The notes below the pieces were generated by a model. It made no database searches and was not told the origin of the DNA. It saw only the letters and a program-made list of their open reading frames with translations. A stretch of DNA of 64,000 bases from assembly GCF_022760855.1 (NCBI RefSeq), contig NZ_JAKTNR010000006.1, positions 62,001 through 126,000 of the forward strand. The letters run 5' to 3'. Positions 1-8,155 of this stretch are shown piece after piece. Made by a program: the position numbers and the translations under genes. Origin of the DNA: Thermus albus. Its GTDB lineage: Bacteria > Deinococcota > Deinococci > Deinococcales > Thermaceae. Each line of letters starts with the position of its first letter. The first letter of the stretch is position 1.

Positions 1-395
1 TCCAGGAGGATCCCTTCCCCCTTGAGGGGGCTTTCCAGCCTAAGCCTTTGGGCCTCCGCCCTAAGCCGTCCCCGGGCCAGGCGCACCCCCAAGAGGTCCT
101 TGCCGGAAAGGGCCTGGGCCTCGAGGCGCCACCCCTCGGCCTCCCCCTTCACCCCTTCCGCCTGGAAGGTTCCCTCCCCTTCCAGGTAGCGGATAACGGG
201 GGCTTCCAGGTAGAGGCCCTGCCGCTCCAGGCAAGCCTCCCCCTCAAAGAGCAAAACCTCGCCGTCATAGGTCATCTCCCGGCCCCCCAGGAGGCCTTCC
301 TCCGTTTCCAAGGTGTAGGGCCTCTCCTTGCAGGGGGCGGCCAGGGCTAGGCCCAAAAGCATCGCCAACACCATAGACCGCCGCATGCCTCGCAT
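1..395 (-). CDS. LptA/OstA-like envelope protein, N-terminal part (runs off the window)
   Basis: This is an open minus-strand frame from an ATG at 395 to the window edge with no stop. The first ~20 residues form a signal peptide (MRGMRRSMVLAMLLGLALAA). What follows is a series of short alternating strands with recurring Leu/Glu/Gly patterns and little charge clustering, as in the periplasmic LptA/OstA beta-jellyroll family that carries lipid or polysaccharide across the periplasm. Further ATGs lie in frame at 386 and 374, so the exact start is uncertain. A TAAGAC hexamer six bases before the 395 ATG could be a weak leaderless -10. The gene is divergent from the polysaccharide locus. The family call rests on the overall pattern, not on a catalytic motif; the C-terminus is not visible. 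Confidence 0.65.
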   Translation of the reverse strand, partial: MRGMRRSMVLAMLLGLALAAPCKERPYTLETEEGLLGGREMTYDGEVLLFEGEACLERQGLYLEAPVIRYLEGEGTFQAEGVKGEAEGWRLEAQALSGKDLLGVRLARGRLRAEAQRLRLESPLKGEGILL

Positions 396-419
396 TTTAG
401 GTCTTACGGGTCAGGAAAA

Positions 420-434
420 CCCAGGCTACCTGGG
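420..434. promoter_or_regulatory. Palindrome CCCAGG-CTA-CCTGGG between divergent genes
   Basis: A perfect 6-3-6 inverted repeat lies in the 70-base space between the LptA-like gene (minus) and wbpA (plus). It is well placed to be an operator controlling one or both, or a small 5'-UTR hairpin. A TGTGATAAC stretch just downstream could be an extended -10 for wbpA. No protein can be assigned to it. Confidence 0.35.
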
Positions 435-465
435 AACTGTGATAACCTCTTTCGGAGGAGGGAGG

Positions 466-1791
466 ATGCCGGAATACCCAGCAACCACTTTGGCTGAGGA
501 ACTAAAGGCCAAGATTGCCGCCCGGGAGGCGGTGGTGGGGGTGGTGGGCCTGGGGTATGTGGGGCTACCCTTCGCCGTGGAAAAGGCCAAGGTGGGGTTT
601 CGGGTCATTGGGGTGGAGCAAAACCCCAGGCGGGCCGAGAAGGTGAACCGCGGGGAGAACTACATCCCCGACGTCCGGGATGAGGAACTTAGGGACCTGG
701 TGGCCCGGGGGCTTATTCAAGCCGACACCGACTTCCACCGGGTTCCGGAGATGGACGTGATCGTCATCGCCGTTCCCACTCCCCTCACCGCCAACCTCAC
801 CCCGGATCTGCAATATGTGGTGCGGGTCACGGAGGCCATAGCCCAACGGCTTAGGCGGGGGCAGCTCATTAGCCTCGAGTCCACCACCTACCCCGGTACC
901 ACGGAGGAGGTGATGCTTCCCATCCTGGAGGCCAGCGGCCTCAAGGTGGAGGAGGACTTTTTCCTGGTCCACTCCCCGGAGCGGGTGGACCCCGGAAACC
1001 AGCGTTACACCACCAAAAACACCACCAAGGTGGTGGGCGGTTGCGGCCCTAGGTCCCTGGAGGTGGGGGCCTTCTTCTATGGCCAAACCATTGAAAAGGT
1101 GGTTACCGTTTCCAGCGCCAAGGCGGCCGAGCTGGTAAAGGTCTTTGAAAACACCTTCCGTGCGGTCAACATCGCTTTGGTGAACGAGTTGGCCCTCCTT
1201 TGTAACCGCATGGGGCTAAACGTCTGGGAGGTGTTGGATGCGGCCTTCACCAAGCCCTTTGGCATCATGCCCTTTTACCCCGGTCCCGGCGTGGGGGGGC
1301 ACTGCATCCCCATAGATCCCCACTACCTGGAGTGGAAGGCCAAGGAGTATAACTTCAACACCCACTTCATCGCCCTGGCGGGGGAGATCAACCGTAAAAT
1401 GCCGGAGTTTGTGGTGGAAAAGGCCCTGCGCCTATTGGTGGAGGCGGGGATCGCCGTGAAGGGGGCCAAGGTCTTGGTGCTGGGGGTGGCCTACAAAAAG
1501 GACATCGGGGATTACCGCGAAAGCCCCGCCATCCATGTTATAAAGGGGCTGAAGGGCCTGGGCCTTCAGGTGGAGTACCACGACCCTTGGGTTCCCCGGT
1601 TTTCCGAGCACGGCTTGACCATGGAGAGCGTGGAGCTTACCCCCGAGCGCCTCGCGGAACAGGACCTGGTCCTTATCACCACGGATCACTCGGCCTATGA
1701 CTACCCCTGGATTCTGCAGCACGCCAAGCGGGTCCTGGATACCCGGGGGGCTACCCGCCATCTGCGCCATCCCAAGGTGACCCTGCTATGA
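466..1791 (+). CDS. wbpA: UDP-N-acetyl-glucosamine 6-dehydrogenase (WbpA type)
   Basis: NAD-dependent nucleotide-sugar dehydrogenase, 441 residues, which oxidises C6 of UDP-GlcNAc to the uronic acid. The Rossmann motif GLGYVG is at residues 28-33. A central ESTTYPGTTEEV segment and the NTFRAVNIALVNELA helix follow, and the catalytic cysteine is about residue 280 in GGHCIPID. The frame is open further upstream, but the ATG at 466 is preceded by GGAGGAGGGAGG and gives a normal family N-terminus. The stop overlaps the next start (ATGA). The following wbpB, wbpD and wbpE indicate the UDP-GlcNAc(3NAc)A route rather than a simple WecC (ManNAc) enzyme. Substrate is inferred from the gene order. Confidence 0.9.
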   Translation: MPEYPATTLAEELKAKIAAREAVVGVVGLGYVGLPFAVEKAKVGFRVIGVEQNPRRAEKVNRGENYIPDVRDEELRDLVARGLIQADTDFHRVPEMDVIVIAVPTPLTANLTPDLQYVVRVTEAIAQRLRRGQLISLESTTYPGTTEEVMLPILEASGLKVEEDFFLVHSPERVDPGNQRYTTKNTTKVVGGCGPRSLEVGAFFYGQTIEKVVTVSSAKAAELVKVFENTFRAVNIALVNELALLCNRMGLNVWEVLDAAFTKPFGIMPFYPGPGVGGHCIPIDPHYLEWKAKEYNFNTHFIALAGEINRKMPEFVVEKALRLLVEAGIAVKGAKVLVLGVAYKKDIGDYRESPAIHVIKGLKGLGLQVEYHDPWVPRFSEHGLTMESVELTPERLAEQDLVLITTDHSAYDYPWILQHAKRVLDTRGATRHLRHPKVTLL

Positions 1792-2705
1792 CCCGGTTTG
1801 CCCTGATCGGTGTCGCCGGTTACATCGCCCCCCGCCACCTCAAGGCCATTAAGGAGGTGGGGGGGGATTTGGTGGCCGCCCTAGACCCTTTCGATGCCGT
1901 GGGCATCCTGGATGGCTATTTCCCTAACGCCCAGTTTTTCCGGGAGCCCGAGGTGTTTGAGGCCTACCTGGAGGACCATCCCGTGGACTGGGTTTCCGTG
2001 GTGAGCCCCAACTACCTGCACGAGGCCCATATCCGCCTTGGCCTGCGGCAGGGTGCCCATGTGCTGTGCGAGAAGCCCTTGGTCCTGGAGCCTGAGGCCT
2101 TGGACCGCCTGGCGGCCATGGAGGCCCGCACCGGGAAGCGGGTGTTCACGGTCCTGCAGCTACGGGTGCACCCGGCCCTGGTGGCCCTTAGGGAGAGACT
2201 AAGGGGCGAACGGGAGGCCAAGGAGGTGGTGCTCACCTATATCACCAGCCGGGGCCCCTGGTACCAGAAAAGCTGGAAGGCGGACGAGGCGAAAAGCGGG
2301 GGGGTGGCTACCAACATCGGCATCCACTTCTTTGACCTCCTCCTTTGGTATTTTGGGGGGGTGCAGGCGGGGGAGGTCCACCTGCGAACCCCTACCACCG
2401 TAGCCGGCTATCTGGAACTGGAAAGGGCCCGGGTGCGATGGTTTCTCTCCATTGACGCCTCCTTCCTCCCTCGGGAAGCCTTGGCCCGGGGCCAGCGCAC
2501 CTATCGTTCCATCGTTTTTGACGGCCAGGAGCTGGAGTTCTCAGAAGGGTTTACCGAGCTTCACACCGAGGTCTACCGCCACACCTTAGCCGGGGCGGGT
2601 TTTGGCCTCGAGGAGGCGCGGCCTGGCGTGGAGCTGGCGGCTTGGGTGCGCCGGGCCGAGGTGGTCTCCCCCCGCCTGGGAAGCCCTCACCCCTTTTTGC
2701 GATGA
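1788..2705 (+). CDS. wbpB: UDP-GlcNAcA 3-dehydrogenase, Gfo/Idh/MocA family (WbpB/WlbA type)
   Basis: The predicted role is to oxidise the 3-hydroxyl of UDP-GlcNAc-uronate with NAD+, giving the 3-keto sugar that WbpE aminates. The 305 residues start with the distinctive nucleotide-binding sequence [12 protein letters not shown], typical of the WbpB/WlbA branch. CEKPLV carries the Lys of the family's catalytic EKP motif, and a [15 protein letters not shown] segment contains the conserved GxxxDxGxH-like helix. The start overlaps the wbpA stop by four bases and the stop overlaps wbpD, so the genes are translationally coupled. In this family NAD+ is usually regenerated on the enzyme with 2-oxoglutarate, which links the step to the glutamate-dependent WbpE reaction. 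Confidence 0.9.
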   Translation: MTRFALIGVAGYIAPRHLKAIKEVGGDLVAALDPFDAVGILDGYFPNAQFFREPEVFEAYLEDHPVDWVSVVSPNYLHEAHIRLGLRQGAHVLCEKPLVLEPEALDRLAAMEARTGKRVFTVLQLRVHPALVALRERLRGEREAKEVVLTYITSRGPWYQKSWKADEAKSGGVATNIGIHFFDLLLWYFGGVQAGEVHLRTPTTVAGYLELERARVRWFLSIDASFLPREALARGQRTYRSIVFDGQELEFSEGFTELHTEVYRHTLAGAGFGLEEARPGVELAAWVRRAEVVSPRLGSPHPFLR

Positions 2706-3292
2706 GTATGGAATACTTTGTGCACGAGTCGGCCTTTGTGGACGAGGGGGCCAAAGTGGGCCGGAATAGCCGCATTTGGCACTTTAGCCACGTGATGGCC
2801 GGGGCGGAGATCGGGGAGGAGTGTACCCTGGGGCAAAACGTTTTCGTGGCCAAGGGGGTGAGGATAGGCCGGGGATGCAAAATCCAAAACAACGTCTCCC
2901 TTTACGAAGGCGTCACCCTCGAGGACTACGTTTTTGTCGGCCCCAGCGCGGTGTTCACCAACGTGCGCACCCCGCGGGCGGCCTTTCCCCGCAATCGGAG
3001 CGAGGACTATCTGAAAACCATGGTGCGAAGGGGGGCCACCATCGGGGCCAATGCCACCATCGTGTGCGGGGTAACCATCGGGGAGTGGGCCTTTGTGGCC
3101 GCTGGGGCGGTGGTAACCAAGGACGTGCCCCCTTATGCCCTGGTGGCAGGGGTGCCGGCCCGGGTGGTGGGTTACGCGTGCGAATGCGGCCTGCCCCTAA
3201 AGTTTTCTCCTGGCGAGGAGGGGGAGGAGGCCACCTGCCGGGAGTGCGGAAGGCAGTATAGGAAAGTGGGTGAGAGGGTATGGAGGGTATAA
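2702..3292 (+). CDS. wbpD: UDP-3-amino-sugar N-acetyltransferase (WbpD type) with Cys-rich tail
   Basis: Left-handed beta-helix acetyltransferase, 196 residues, predicted to acetylate the 3-amino group made by WbpE. Hexapeptide repeats run from about residue 8 to 155 (for example [13 protein letters not shown] and [25 protein letters not shown]). The N-terminal [15 protein letters not shown] is characteristic of the WbpD/WlbB group. The ATG at 2702 overlaps the wbpB stop (ATGA). An open frame extends further upstream but lies inside wbpB. After the helix a C-terminal extension carries CECGLPL and CRECGRQY, spaced like a small zinc ribbon. The wbpE start lies within the last 13 bases. Confidence 0.88.
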   Translation: MSMEYFVHESAFVDEGAKVGRNSRIWHFSHVMAGAEIGEECTLGQNVFVAKGVRIGRGCKIQNNVSLYEGVTLEDYVFVGPSAVFTNVRTPRAAFPRNRSEDYLKTMVRRGATIGANATIVCGVTIGEWAFVAAGAVVTKDVPPYALVAGVPARVVGYACECGLPLKFSPGEEGEEATCRECGRQYRKVGERVWRV

Positions 3293-4392
3293 AGGGCCGC
3301 ATCCCCATCCTGGACCTTACCCCGGAGGTGGAGGAGCTTTGGGATCACCTCATGGCGGCCATCACCCGGGTACTGCGTTCGGGCCAGTTCATCCTAGGCC
3401 CTGAGGTGGAGGCCTTTGAGCGGGAGGTGGCGGAATACCTGGGGGTGAGGCATGCCATCGGGGTTAACTCGGGCACCGATGCCCTGGTTATCGGTCTGAG
3501 GGCCTTGGGCATAGGCCCGGGGGATGAGGTCATCACCACGCCCTTCACCTTTTTCGCCACCGCTGAGGCCATCAGCCTGGTGGGGGCCACCCCGGTCTTT
3601 GTGGACATAGACCCCAAGACCTTCAACATCAATCCCGAGCTCATCCCCGCCGCCATTACCCCGCGCACCAAGGCCATACTTCCGGTGCACCTCTATGGCT
3701 GCCCCGCTGATATGGACCCCATCCTGGCCCTGGCGGAGGAGCACGGGCTTAAGGTCCTGGAGGATAGCGCCCAGGCCTTTGGGGCCACTTATCGCGGGAG
3801 GAAGGTGGGGACCTTGGGGCATGCGGGGGCTTTTTCCTTCTTCCCCAGCAAGAACCTGGGGGCCTACGGGGATGGTGGTCTTCTGGTGACCAACGACGAT
3901 GGGGTGGCCGAGGTGGCGCGGATGCTTAGGGCTCACGGCTCGAGGAGAAAGTATCATAACGAAATGGTGGGGTATAACTCTCGCCTGGATGCCCTGCAAG
4001 CTGCCATACTGCGGGTTAAGCTGCCCCACGTGGACCGTTGGAATGCCCAAAGGCGAGAGGTAGCCAGCCGGTATAACCAACTCTTGGCGGGTATACCGGG
4101 TGTGGTGGTCCCTGAAATCTCCGAGGGGCACGTGTTTCATCAGTACACGGTGCGCATCCTCGGAGGCAGGCGGGATGAGGTACAAAAGGCCTTGGCGGAA
4201 GCGGGTATTGGCACCATGGTTTACTACCCGGTTCCCCTCCATCTCTTGCCGGTGTACGGATACCCAGAGGGGATTCTCCCGATGGCTGAGGGGGCCGCTA
4301 AAGAAGCTTTATCCATGCCTATGTTTCCGAATTTATCACCTGGGCTATTGGCAAAGGTGGTTCAACACATCAAAGAGCTCCTCCTGGAATGA
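3280..4392 (+). CDS. wbpE: UDP-3-keto-sugar aminotransferase, DegT/DnrJ/EryC1 family (WbpE type)
   Basis: PLP-dependent sugar aminotransferase, 370 residues, predicted to convert the 3-keto product of WbpB to UDP-GlcNAc(3NH2)A using glutamate. The PLP lysine is about residue 191 in [14 protein letters not shown]. The cofactor-binding GVNSGTDAL and the [10 protein letters not shown] acidic residue are in place, and the C-terminal YYPVPLHL motif is the substrate-contacting loop of this family. Its start overlaps wbpD by 13 bases and its stop overlaps wzx (ATGA). The order wbpA-wbpB-wbpD-wbpE is the diagnostic context; a generic DegT aminotransferase is the only real alternative. Confidence 0.9.
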   Translation: MEGIKGRIPILDLTPEVEELWDHLMAAITRVLRSGQFILGPEVEAFEREVAEYLGVRHAIGVNSGTDALVIGLRALGIGPGDEVITTPFTFFATAEAISLVGATPVFVDIDPKTFNINPELIPAAITPRTKAILPVHLYGCPADMDPILALAEEHGLKVLEDSAQAFGATYRGRKVGTLGHAGAFSFFPSKNLGAYGDGGLLVTNDDGVAEVARMLRAHGSRRKYHNEMVGYNSRLDALQAAILRVKLPHVDRWNAQRREVASRYNQLLAGIPGVVVPEISEGHVFHQYTVRILGGRRDEVQKALAEAGIGTMVYYPVPLHLLPVYGYPEGILPMAEGAAKEALSMPMFPNLSPGLLAKVVQHIKELLLE

Positions 4393-5729
4393 AGAAGAAC
4401 CTTTTTCACTTTTTTCTTTCTAACCCCGCATGGGTGACTAAGGTAGGCCCTAGAGGGTTCCTTTCAGGGGGTTTAGTCCCAAACATCCTAGCCCTCTACG
4501 GGGTCCACGTGGCCAACTACCTCTTCCCCCTCCTCACTGTTCCTTACCTGGCCCGGGTCCTGGGGCCCAAGGAATGGGGCCTTTTGGCCTTTGCCCAGGC
4601 CTTTGCCGGATACCTCCAGCTTGTGGTGGAGTACGGCTTTGGGCTTTCCGCCACCCGTCAGGTGGCCCAGGCCCGGGACTCCCTCAAGGGACGGGCTGAG
4701 ATCTTGGCGGGGGTTTTGGGGGCCAAACTCCTCCTTTCCCTTCTGATCTTGGGCCTGGCTTTCGCCATCGCTCCCCTTTTGCGGGACCGTTTTCATGGGC
4801 ATACCCCCCTCTTTTGGGCCGCGGTGTTCTGGGCTTTAGTGGGGGCCTATAGCCCCCTTTGGTATTTCCAGGGATTGGAGCGGATGCGCCTGGTGGCCCT
4901 GCTGGACGTGGCCTCTAGGGCGGTGGCCTTGGTCCTCCTCTTCCTCCTGGTCAAGGGCCCTGAGGATGCGGCTAAGGTCCTCCTCCTGCAGGGCGGAGCC
5001 TCCTTAGGGGCCACGGCCCTGGCCCTTTGGCTGGCCTACCGGGAGGTCCCTTGGGTGTGGCCGCGGCTTCCCTTGGTGGCCCAGGCCCTGCGCACGGGCT
5101 TTAGCCTTTTCCTCTTCCGGGGGGCGGTGAGCCTGTACACCCTGGGCAACACCTTTATCCTAGGCCTCCTGGCCCCGCCCCAGGCGGTGGGGTATTACGC
5201 GGGGGCCGAGAAGATCAGCAAGGCCTTTTTGGGCCTCTTCTCCCCCATCGGCCAGGCCCTGTATCCCCGGATCGGCCACCTGGTCCACGAGGGAAGGGAG
5301 GGGGTGAGGGAAGCAGCCCGCCTGGCCCGCGGCGGGCTATACCTCCTGGGCCTAGGAGGGGTGGCCTTGGGGGCTTTCGTGTGGCTTTCCGCTCCCCTCC
5401 TGGTGCGGGTTCTGCTGGGGGCGGGGTACGAGGAGGCGGTCCCCGTGTTGCGGATCCTGGCCTTCCTCATCCCCCTAATAGCCTTGAGCCAGGTCCTGGG
5501 CATCCAGTGGATGCTCCCCCAGGGCATGGACCGCCCCTTTAACGCCATCATCATGGGGGCTGGGCTTTGGAACCTGGCCCTGGCCCTCCTCCTGGCCCCG
5601 CGGCTACAGCACCTGGGCATGGCCATGGCGGTGGTGGTGGCGGAGGTCTGGGTCACAGTGGCCATGTGGGTCTACCTCAGGCGGCGGGGGAAGGACCCCT
5701 TGACCTTGGCCAAGGGGGGAGAGGCGTGA
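4389..5729 (+). CDS. wzx: Wzx-type lipid-linked oligosaccharide flippase
   Basis: Integral membrane protein of 446 residues in the MATE/PST superfamily, with about twelve hydrophobic segments. It is predicted to move undecaprenyl-PP-linked repeat units across the inner membrane. The N-terminal LPLLTVPYLARVLGPKEWGLLAFAQAF pattern (first membrane hairpin, with the conserved PYLARVLGP) and YYAGAEKISKA in the middle are typical of RfbX/Wzx. The start is an ATGA overlap with wbpE. The first ~35 residues before the first membrane helix are longer than usual, so a later start is possible, but the spacing with wbpE favours this one. Substrate specificity cannot be read from sequence. Confidence 0.85.
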   Translation: MKKNLFHFFLSNPAWVTKVGPRGFLSGGLVPNILALYGVHVANYLFPLLTVPYLARVLGPKEWGLLAFAQAFAGYLQLVVEYGFGLSATRQVAQARDSLKGRAEILAGVLGAKLLLSLLILGLAFAIAPLLRDRFHGHTPLFWAAVFWALVGAYSPLWYFQGLERMRLVALLDVASRAVALVLLFLLVKGPEDAAKVLLLQGGASLGATALALWLAYREVPWVWPRLPLVAQALRTGFSLFLFRGAVSLYTLGNTFILGLLAPPQAVGYYAGAEKISKAFLGLFSPIGQALYPRIGHLVHEGREGVREAARLARGGLYLLGLGGVALGAFVWLSAPLLVRVLLGAGYEEAVPVLRILAFLIPLIALSQVLGIQWMLPQGMDRPFNAIIMGAGLWNLALALLLAPRLQHLGMAMAVVVAEVWVTVAMWVYLRRRGKDPLTLAKGGEA

Positions 5730-6847
5730 AGGTGGACTACCTCATCGTCGGTGCCGGCTTCACCGGGGCCACCCTGGCGGAGCGCATCGCCCGGGAGCTG
5801 GACCGGAAGGTGTTGGTGGTGGACCGGAGGCTCCACATCGGTGGCAACGCCTATGACGAATACGACTCCCACGGGGTCCTGGTCCACCGCTACGGCCCCC
5901 ACATCTTCCACACCCAAAGCAAGAAGGTGTGGGACTACCTCTCCCGGTTCACGGAGTGGCGCCCCTACTGCCACCGGGTGCGGGCGGTGGTGGAGGGGAA
6001 GGAGATCCCCCTCCCCTTCAGCCTGGCCTCCCTGAGGCGGCTCTTCTCGGAAAGGCTCGCGGACCGGCTAGAGGAGAAGCTCCTCGCCCATTTCGGATAC
6101 GGGGCCCGGGTGCCCATTCTTAGGCTAAGGGAGGAGGAGGACCCCGATCTGCGCTTCCTGGCAGACTACGTCTACAAGCATGTCTTTGAGGGGTACACCC
6201 TAAAGCAGTGGGGCCTGAGGCCCGAGGAACTCTCCCCCTCCGTCACCGCCCGGGTTCCCGTCCTCCTTAGCTACGACGAGCGGTACTTTCAAGACCCCTA
6301 CCAGGCCATGCCCAAGGAGGGGTACACGGCCCTCTTCCGCAGGATGCTGAGCCACCCCAACATCCAGGTCCTCCTGGGGGCCGACTGGAAGGAGGTGGAG
6401 GGGGAGGTGCGCTTCCACCGCCTCATCTTCACCGGCCCCATGGACGAGTTCTTCGGCTATGCCTATGGGCCCCTGCCTTACCGCTCCTTGCGCTTCGTGT
6501 GGGAACACCACCCCAAGCCCTGGTTCCAGGAGGTGGGCACGGTGAACTACCCAACCGAGTACGCCTTCACCCGGATCACCGAGTTCAAGCACCTCACCGG
6601 GCAGGACTACCTGCCCCACACCACGGTGATCTATGAGTACCCGGAGGCCTACACTCCGGGGGAAAACGAACCCTACTACCCGGTCCCCCGGGAGGAGAAC
6701 GAAGAGCGGCTGAGGCTATACCAGGAGGAGGCGGCCAAGCTGAAGACCGTCCTCTTTGCCGGAAGGCTTGGGGACTACCGCTACTACAACATGGACCAGG
6801 CGGTGGCCAGGGCTTTGAAGCTCTTTGAGGAGGTGGCCCGGGGATGA
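5726..6847 (+). CDS. glf: UDP-galactopyranose mutase
   Basis: Flavoenzyme that interconverts UDP-galactopyranose and UDP-galactofuranose; 373 residues, the usual size. The dinucleotide motif is YLIVGAGFTGATLAERIA at the N-terminus. RLHIGGNAYDEY, RYGPHIFHT and GYTLKQWGLRPEEL (the mobile-loop region) are family signatures, and the C-terminal GRLGDYRYYNMDQAV contains the FAD and substrate contacts. The GTG at 5726 overlaps the wzx stop; longer in-frame extensions lie inside wzx and are not used. Its presence implies galactofuranose in the polymer, although a dedicated Galf transferase cannot be singled out among the neighbours. Confidence 0.95.
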   Translation: MKVDYLIVGAGFTGATLAERIARELDRKVLVVDRRLHIGGNAYDEYDSHGVLVHRYGPHIFHTQSKKVWDYLSRFTEWRPYCHRVRAVVEGKEIPLPFSLASLRRLFSERLADRLEEKLLAHFGYGARVPILRLREEEDPDLRFLADYVYKHVFEGYTLKQWGLRPEELSPSVTARVPVLLSYDERYFQDPYQAMPKEGYTALFRRMLSHPNIQVLLGADWKEVEGEVRFHRLIFTGPMDEFFGYAYGPLPYRSLRFVWEHHPKPWFQEVGTVNYPTEYAFTRITEFKHLTGQDYLPHTTVIYEYPEAYTPGENEPYYPVPREENEERLRLYQEEAAKLKTVLFAGRLGDYRYYNMDQAVARALKLFEEVARG

Positions 6848-8058
6848 AGGAGCAAGTCTTGCACGTTTTCCCCGGTATATGGCCGGGAGGGGGCCCCAGC
6901 GGATATGGTTATTTACTAGGCGAGGCGCTCCGGTCTTTTGAATGCAATGAGACTGTGATTAAGATCATGGCTCCTGAGATACCACTTTATGAACCACGAG
7001 GAGAAAATAAAGGTAGTGCGAGGCAGAGCTTTTTGGTTTTGAAGCGCCTTTTACGGAAAGTGCCCCTAATCTACGGTTTTGTCATTGCAGTCGCGGGATA
7101 CTCTAGATTTAGAGACATTTTAAGTCGCTTCACCCAACCCCAAATTGCCGAGATGAAATTTTCAAAGGTATTGGTGTTTCACGAATGGCGACTTGCTTAT
7201 ACCTATCTTGAAAGGATTGGTCGTCAAAGGGGGCAAAAGATTTTCTTGATGTCCCACTCGCCCGTTGAATGGGCACGGGAATACGCGGATACCTTGCGGT
7301 TGTACGCAGGCAGTTCCCTTCTATCGGAAGTTGTCTATAGATTTTACGTCGAAAAAGAAATAGCAACTTGGCTTTCCTGCGATGGTCTTCTGGCGCCAAG
7401 CCGTCACTCTCTGGACGGATATTTTGCGAGCTACGGACGGAAAAGGGTCGAGGAGCTTCAGGTCATAGAGGTACCGACTGGTGTCAAAGAGCTGGTACCC
7501 CAACGGTCTCCCGAGGAAACCCGCAAGGCCTGGGGTATTCCCCAGGGGGCAAAGGTGCTGGGATTTTTTGGGCGGAGGCATCCCCATAAGGGCTACGACA
7601 TTTTTTGTGAGTTAGCTTCTGCTGCTTTACGCGAGGCGCCAGAGCTGGTGTTTGTGAGTGCGGGGGATGGGCCGGTATCGTGCCCTAGCTTGCCGAACCT
7701 TGTCCATTTGGGATTTCTCAGGGAGGATCGACTTGCTGATGCTATAGCAGCTTGTGATATTGTTATCGTGCCCAATCGGGTGAATTACTTTGACTTAATA
7801 ATCTTGGAAGCCATGTCTCTTGGCAAATCAGTAATCACGACACGTGTTGGAGGGGCAAAGAGCATTACTTCACCTGGAGTATCCTTCTTGGAAAAACTTG
7901 ATTCTGGAACTATTTTATCTACTATATCAGAGTTATTCTTAGAAGAACTCCGGTTGGAGGAAAAAGGCAAAGCCAATCGGCTCTTATATGAGCAATTTTA
8001 TAGTCTTCATGCATTTGGAAAGCGCCATTTAAACCTTGCTCGGTCTCTTCTTTTGTGA
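6844..8058 (+). CDS. GT4-type glycosyltransferase
   Basis: GT-B glycosyltransferase of 404 residues. The N-terminal half starts with VLHVFPGIWPGGGPSGYG. The C-terminal GT4 domain has LGFFGRRHPHKGYDIF, then SAGDGPV, and the donor-site stretch IVPNRVNYFDLIILEAMSLG, whose acidic ExxxxxxG region is only partly canonical (family EALACG). The start is an ATGA overlap with glf. Codon use changes sharply here: A/T-ending codons such as ATA, TTA, AAA and AGA become common compared with wbpA-glf, a sign of foreign origin. Acceptor and donor sugars are unknown. Confidence 0.8.
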   Translation: MKEQVLHVFPGIWPGGGPSGYGYLLGEALRSFECNETVIKIMAPEIPLYEPRGENKGSARQSFLVLKRLLRKVPLIYGFVIAVAGYSRFRDILSRFTQPQIAEMKFSKVLVFHEWRLAYTYLERIGRQRGQKIFLMSHSPVEWAREYADTLRLYAGSSLLSEVVYRFYVEKEIATWLSCDGLLAPSRHSLDGYFASYGRKRVEELQVIEVPTGVKELVPQRSPEETRKAWGIPQGAKVLGFFGRRHPHKGYDIFCELASAALREAPELVFVSAGDGPVSCPSLPNLVHLGFLREDRLADAIAACDIVIVPNRVNYFDLIILEAMSLGKSVITTRVGGAKSITSPGVSFLEKLDSGTILSTISELFLEELRLEEKGKANRLLYEQFYSLHAFGKRHLNLARSLLL

Positions 8059-8068
8059 GGGTCGCTAA

Positions 8069-8155
8069 ATGAAAGTGTTGCATAGTGTAAAAATGGGTAA
8101 GGGAGGAGTATTAGAGATGAGCCATGGGGTGTGGGAAGATGTTTCTCGACGTTGA
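8069..8155 (+). pseudogene. Remnant of a glycosyltransferase N-terminus (28 codons)
   Basis: An ATG at 8069 opens a 28-residue frame, MKVLHSVKMGKGGVLEM..., ending in TGA at 8153-8155. Its first residues resemble the GT4 opening pattern MKVLHVxxxxxxGGxExM seen in the 9484 gene. It sits between two genes and overlaps the polymerase start in another frame, so it is most simply a decayed glycosyltransferase head. A short leader peptide that positions ribosomes for the next gene is the alternative. Confidence 0.4.

Noticed and set aside
48-350. 100-codon plus-strand frame at the left edge
   Set aside because: Antisense to a signal-peptide-bearing protein on the minus strand; Pro/Leu/Gly-rich with no domain.
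565-1086. Long antisense frames opposite wbpA and many other genes
   Set aside because: High-GC genes give long open frames on the other strand; composition is Gly/His/Pro/Arg-rich, with no recognisable domain.
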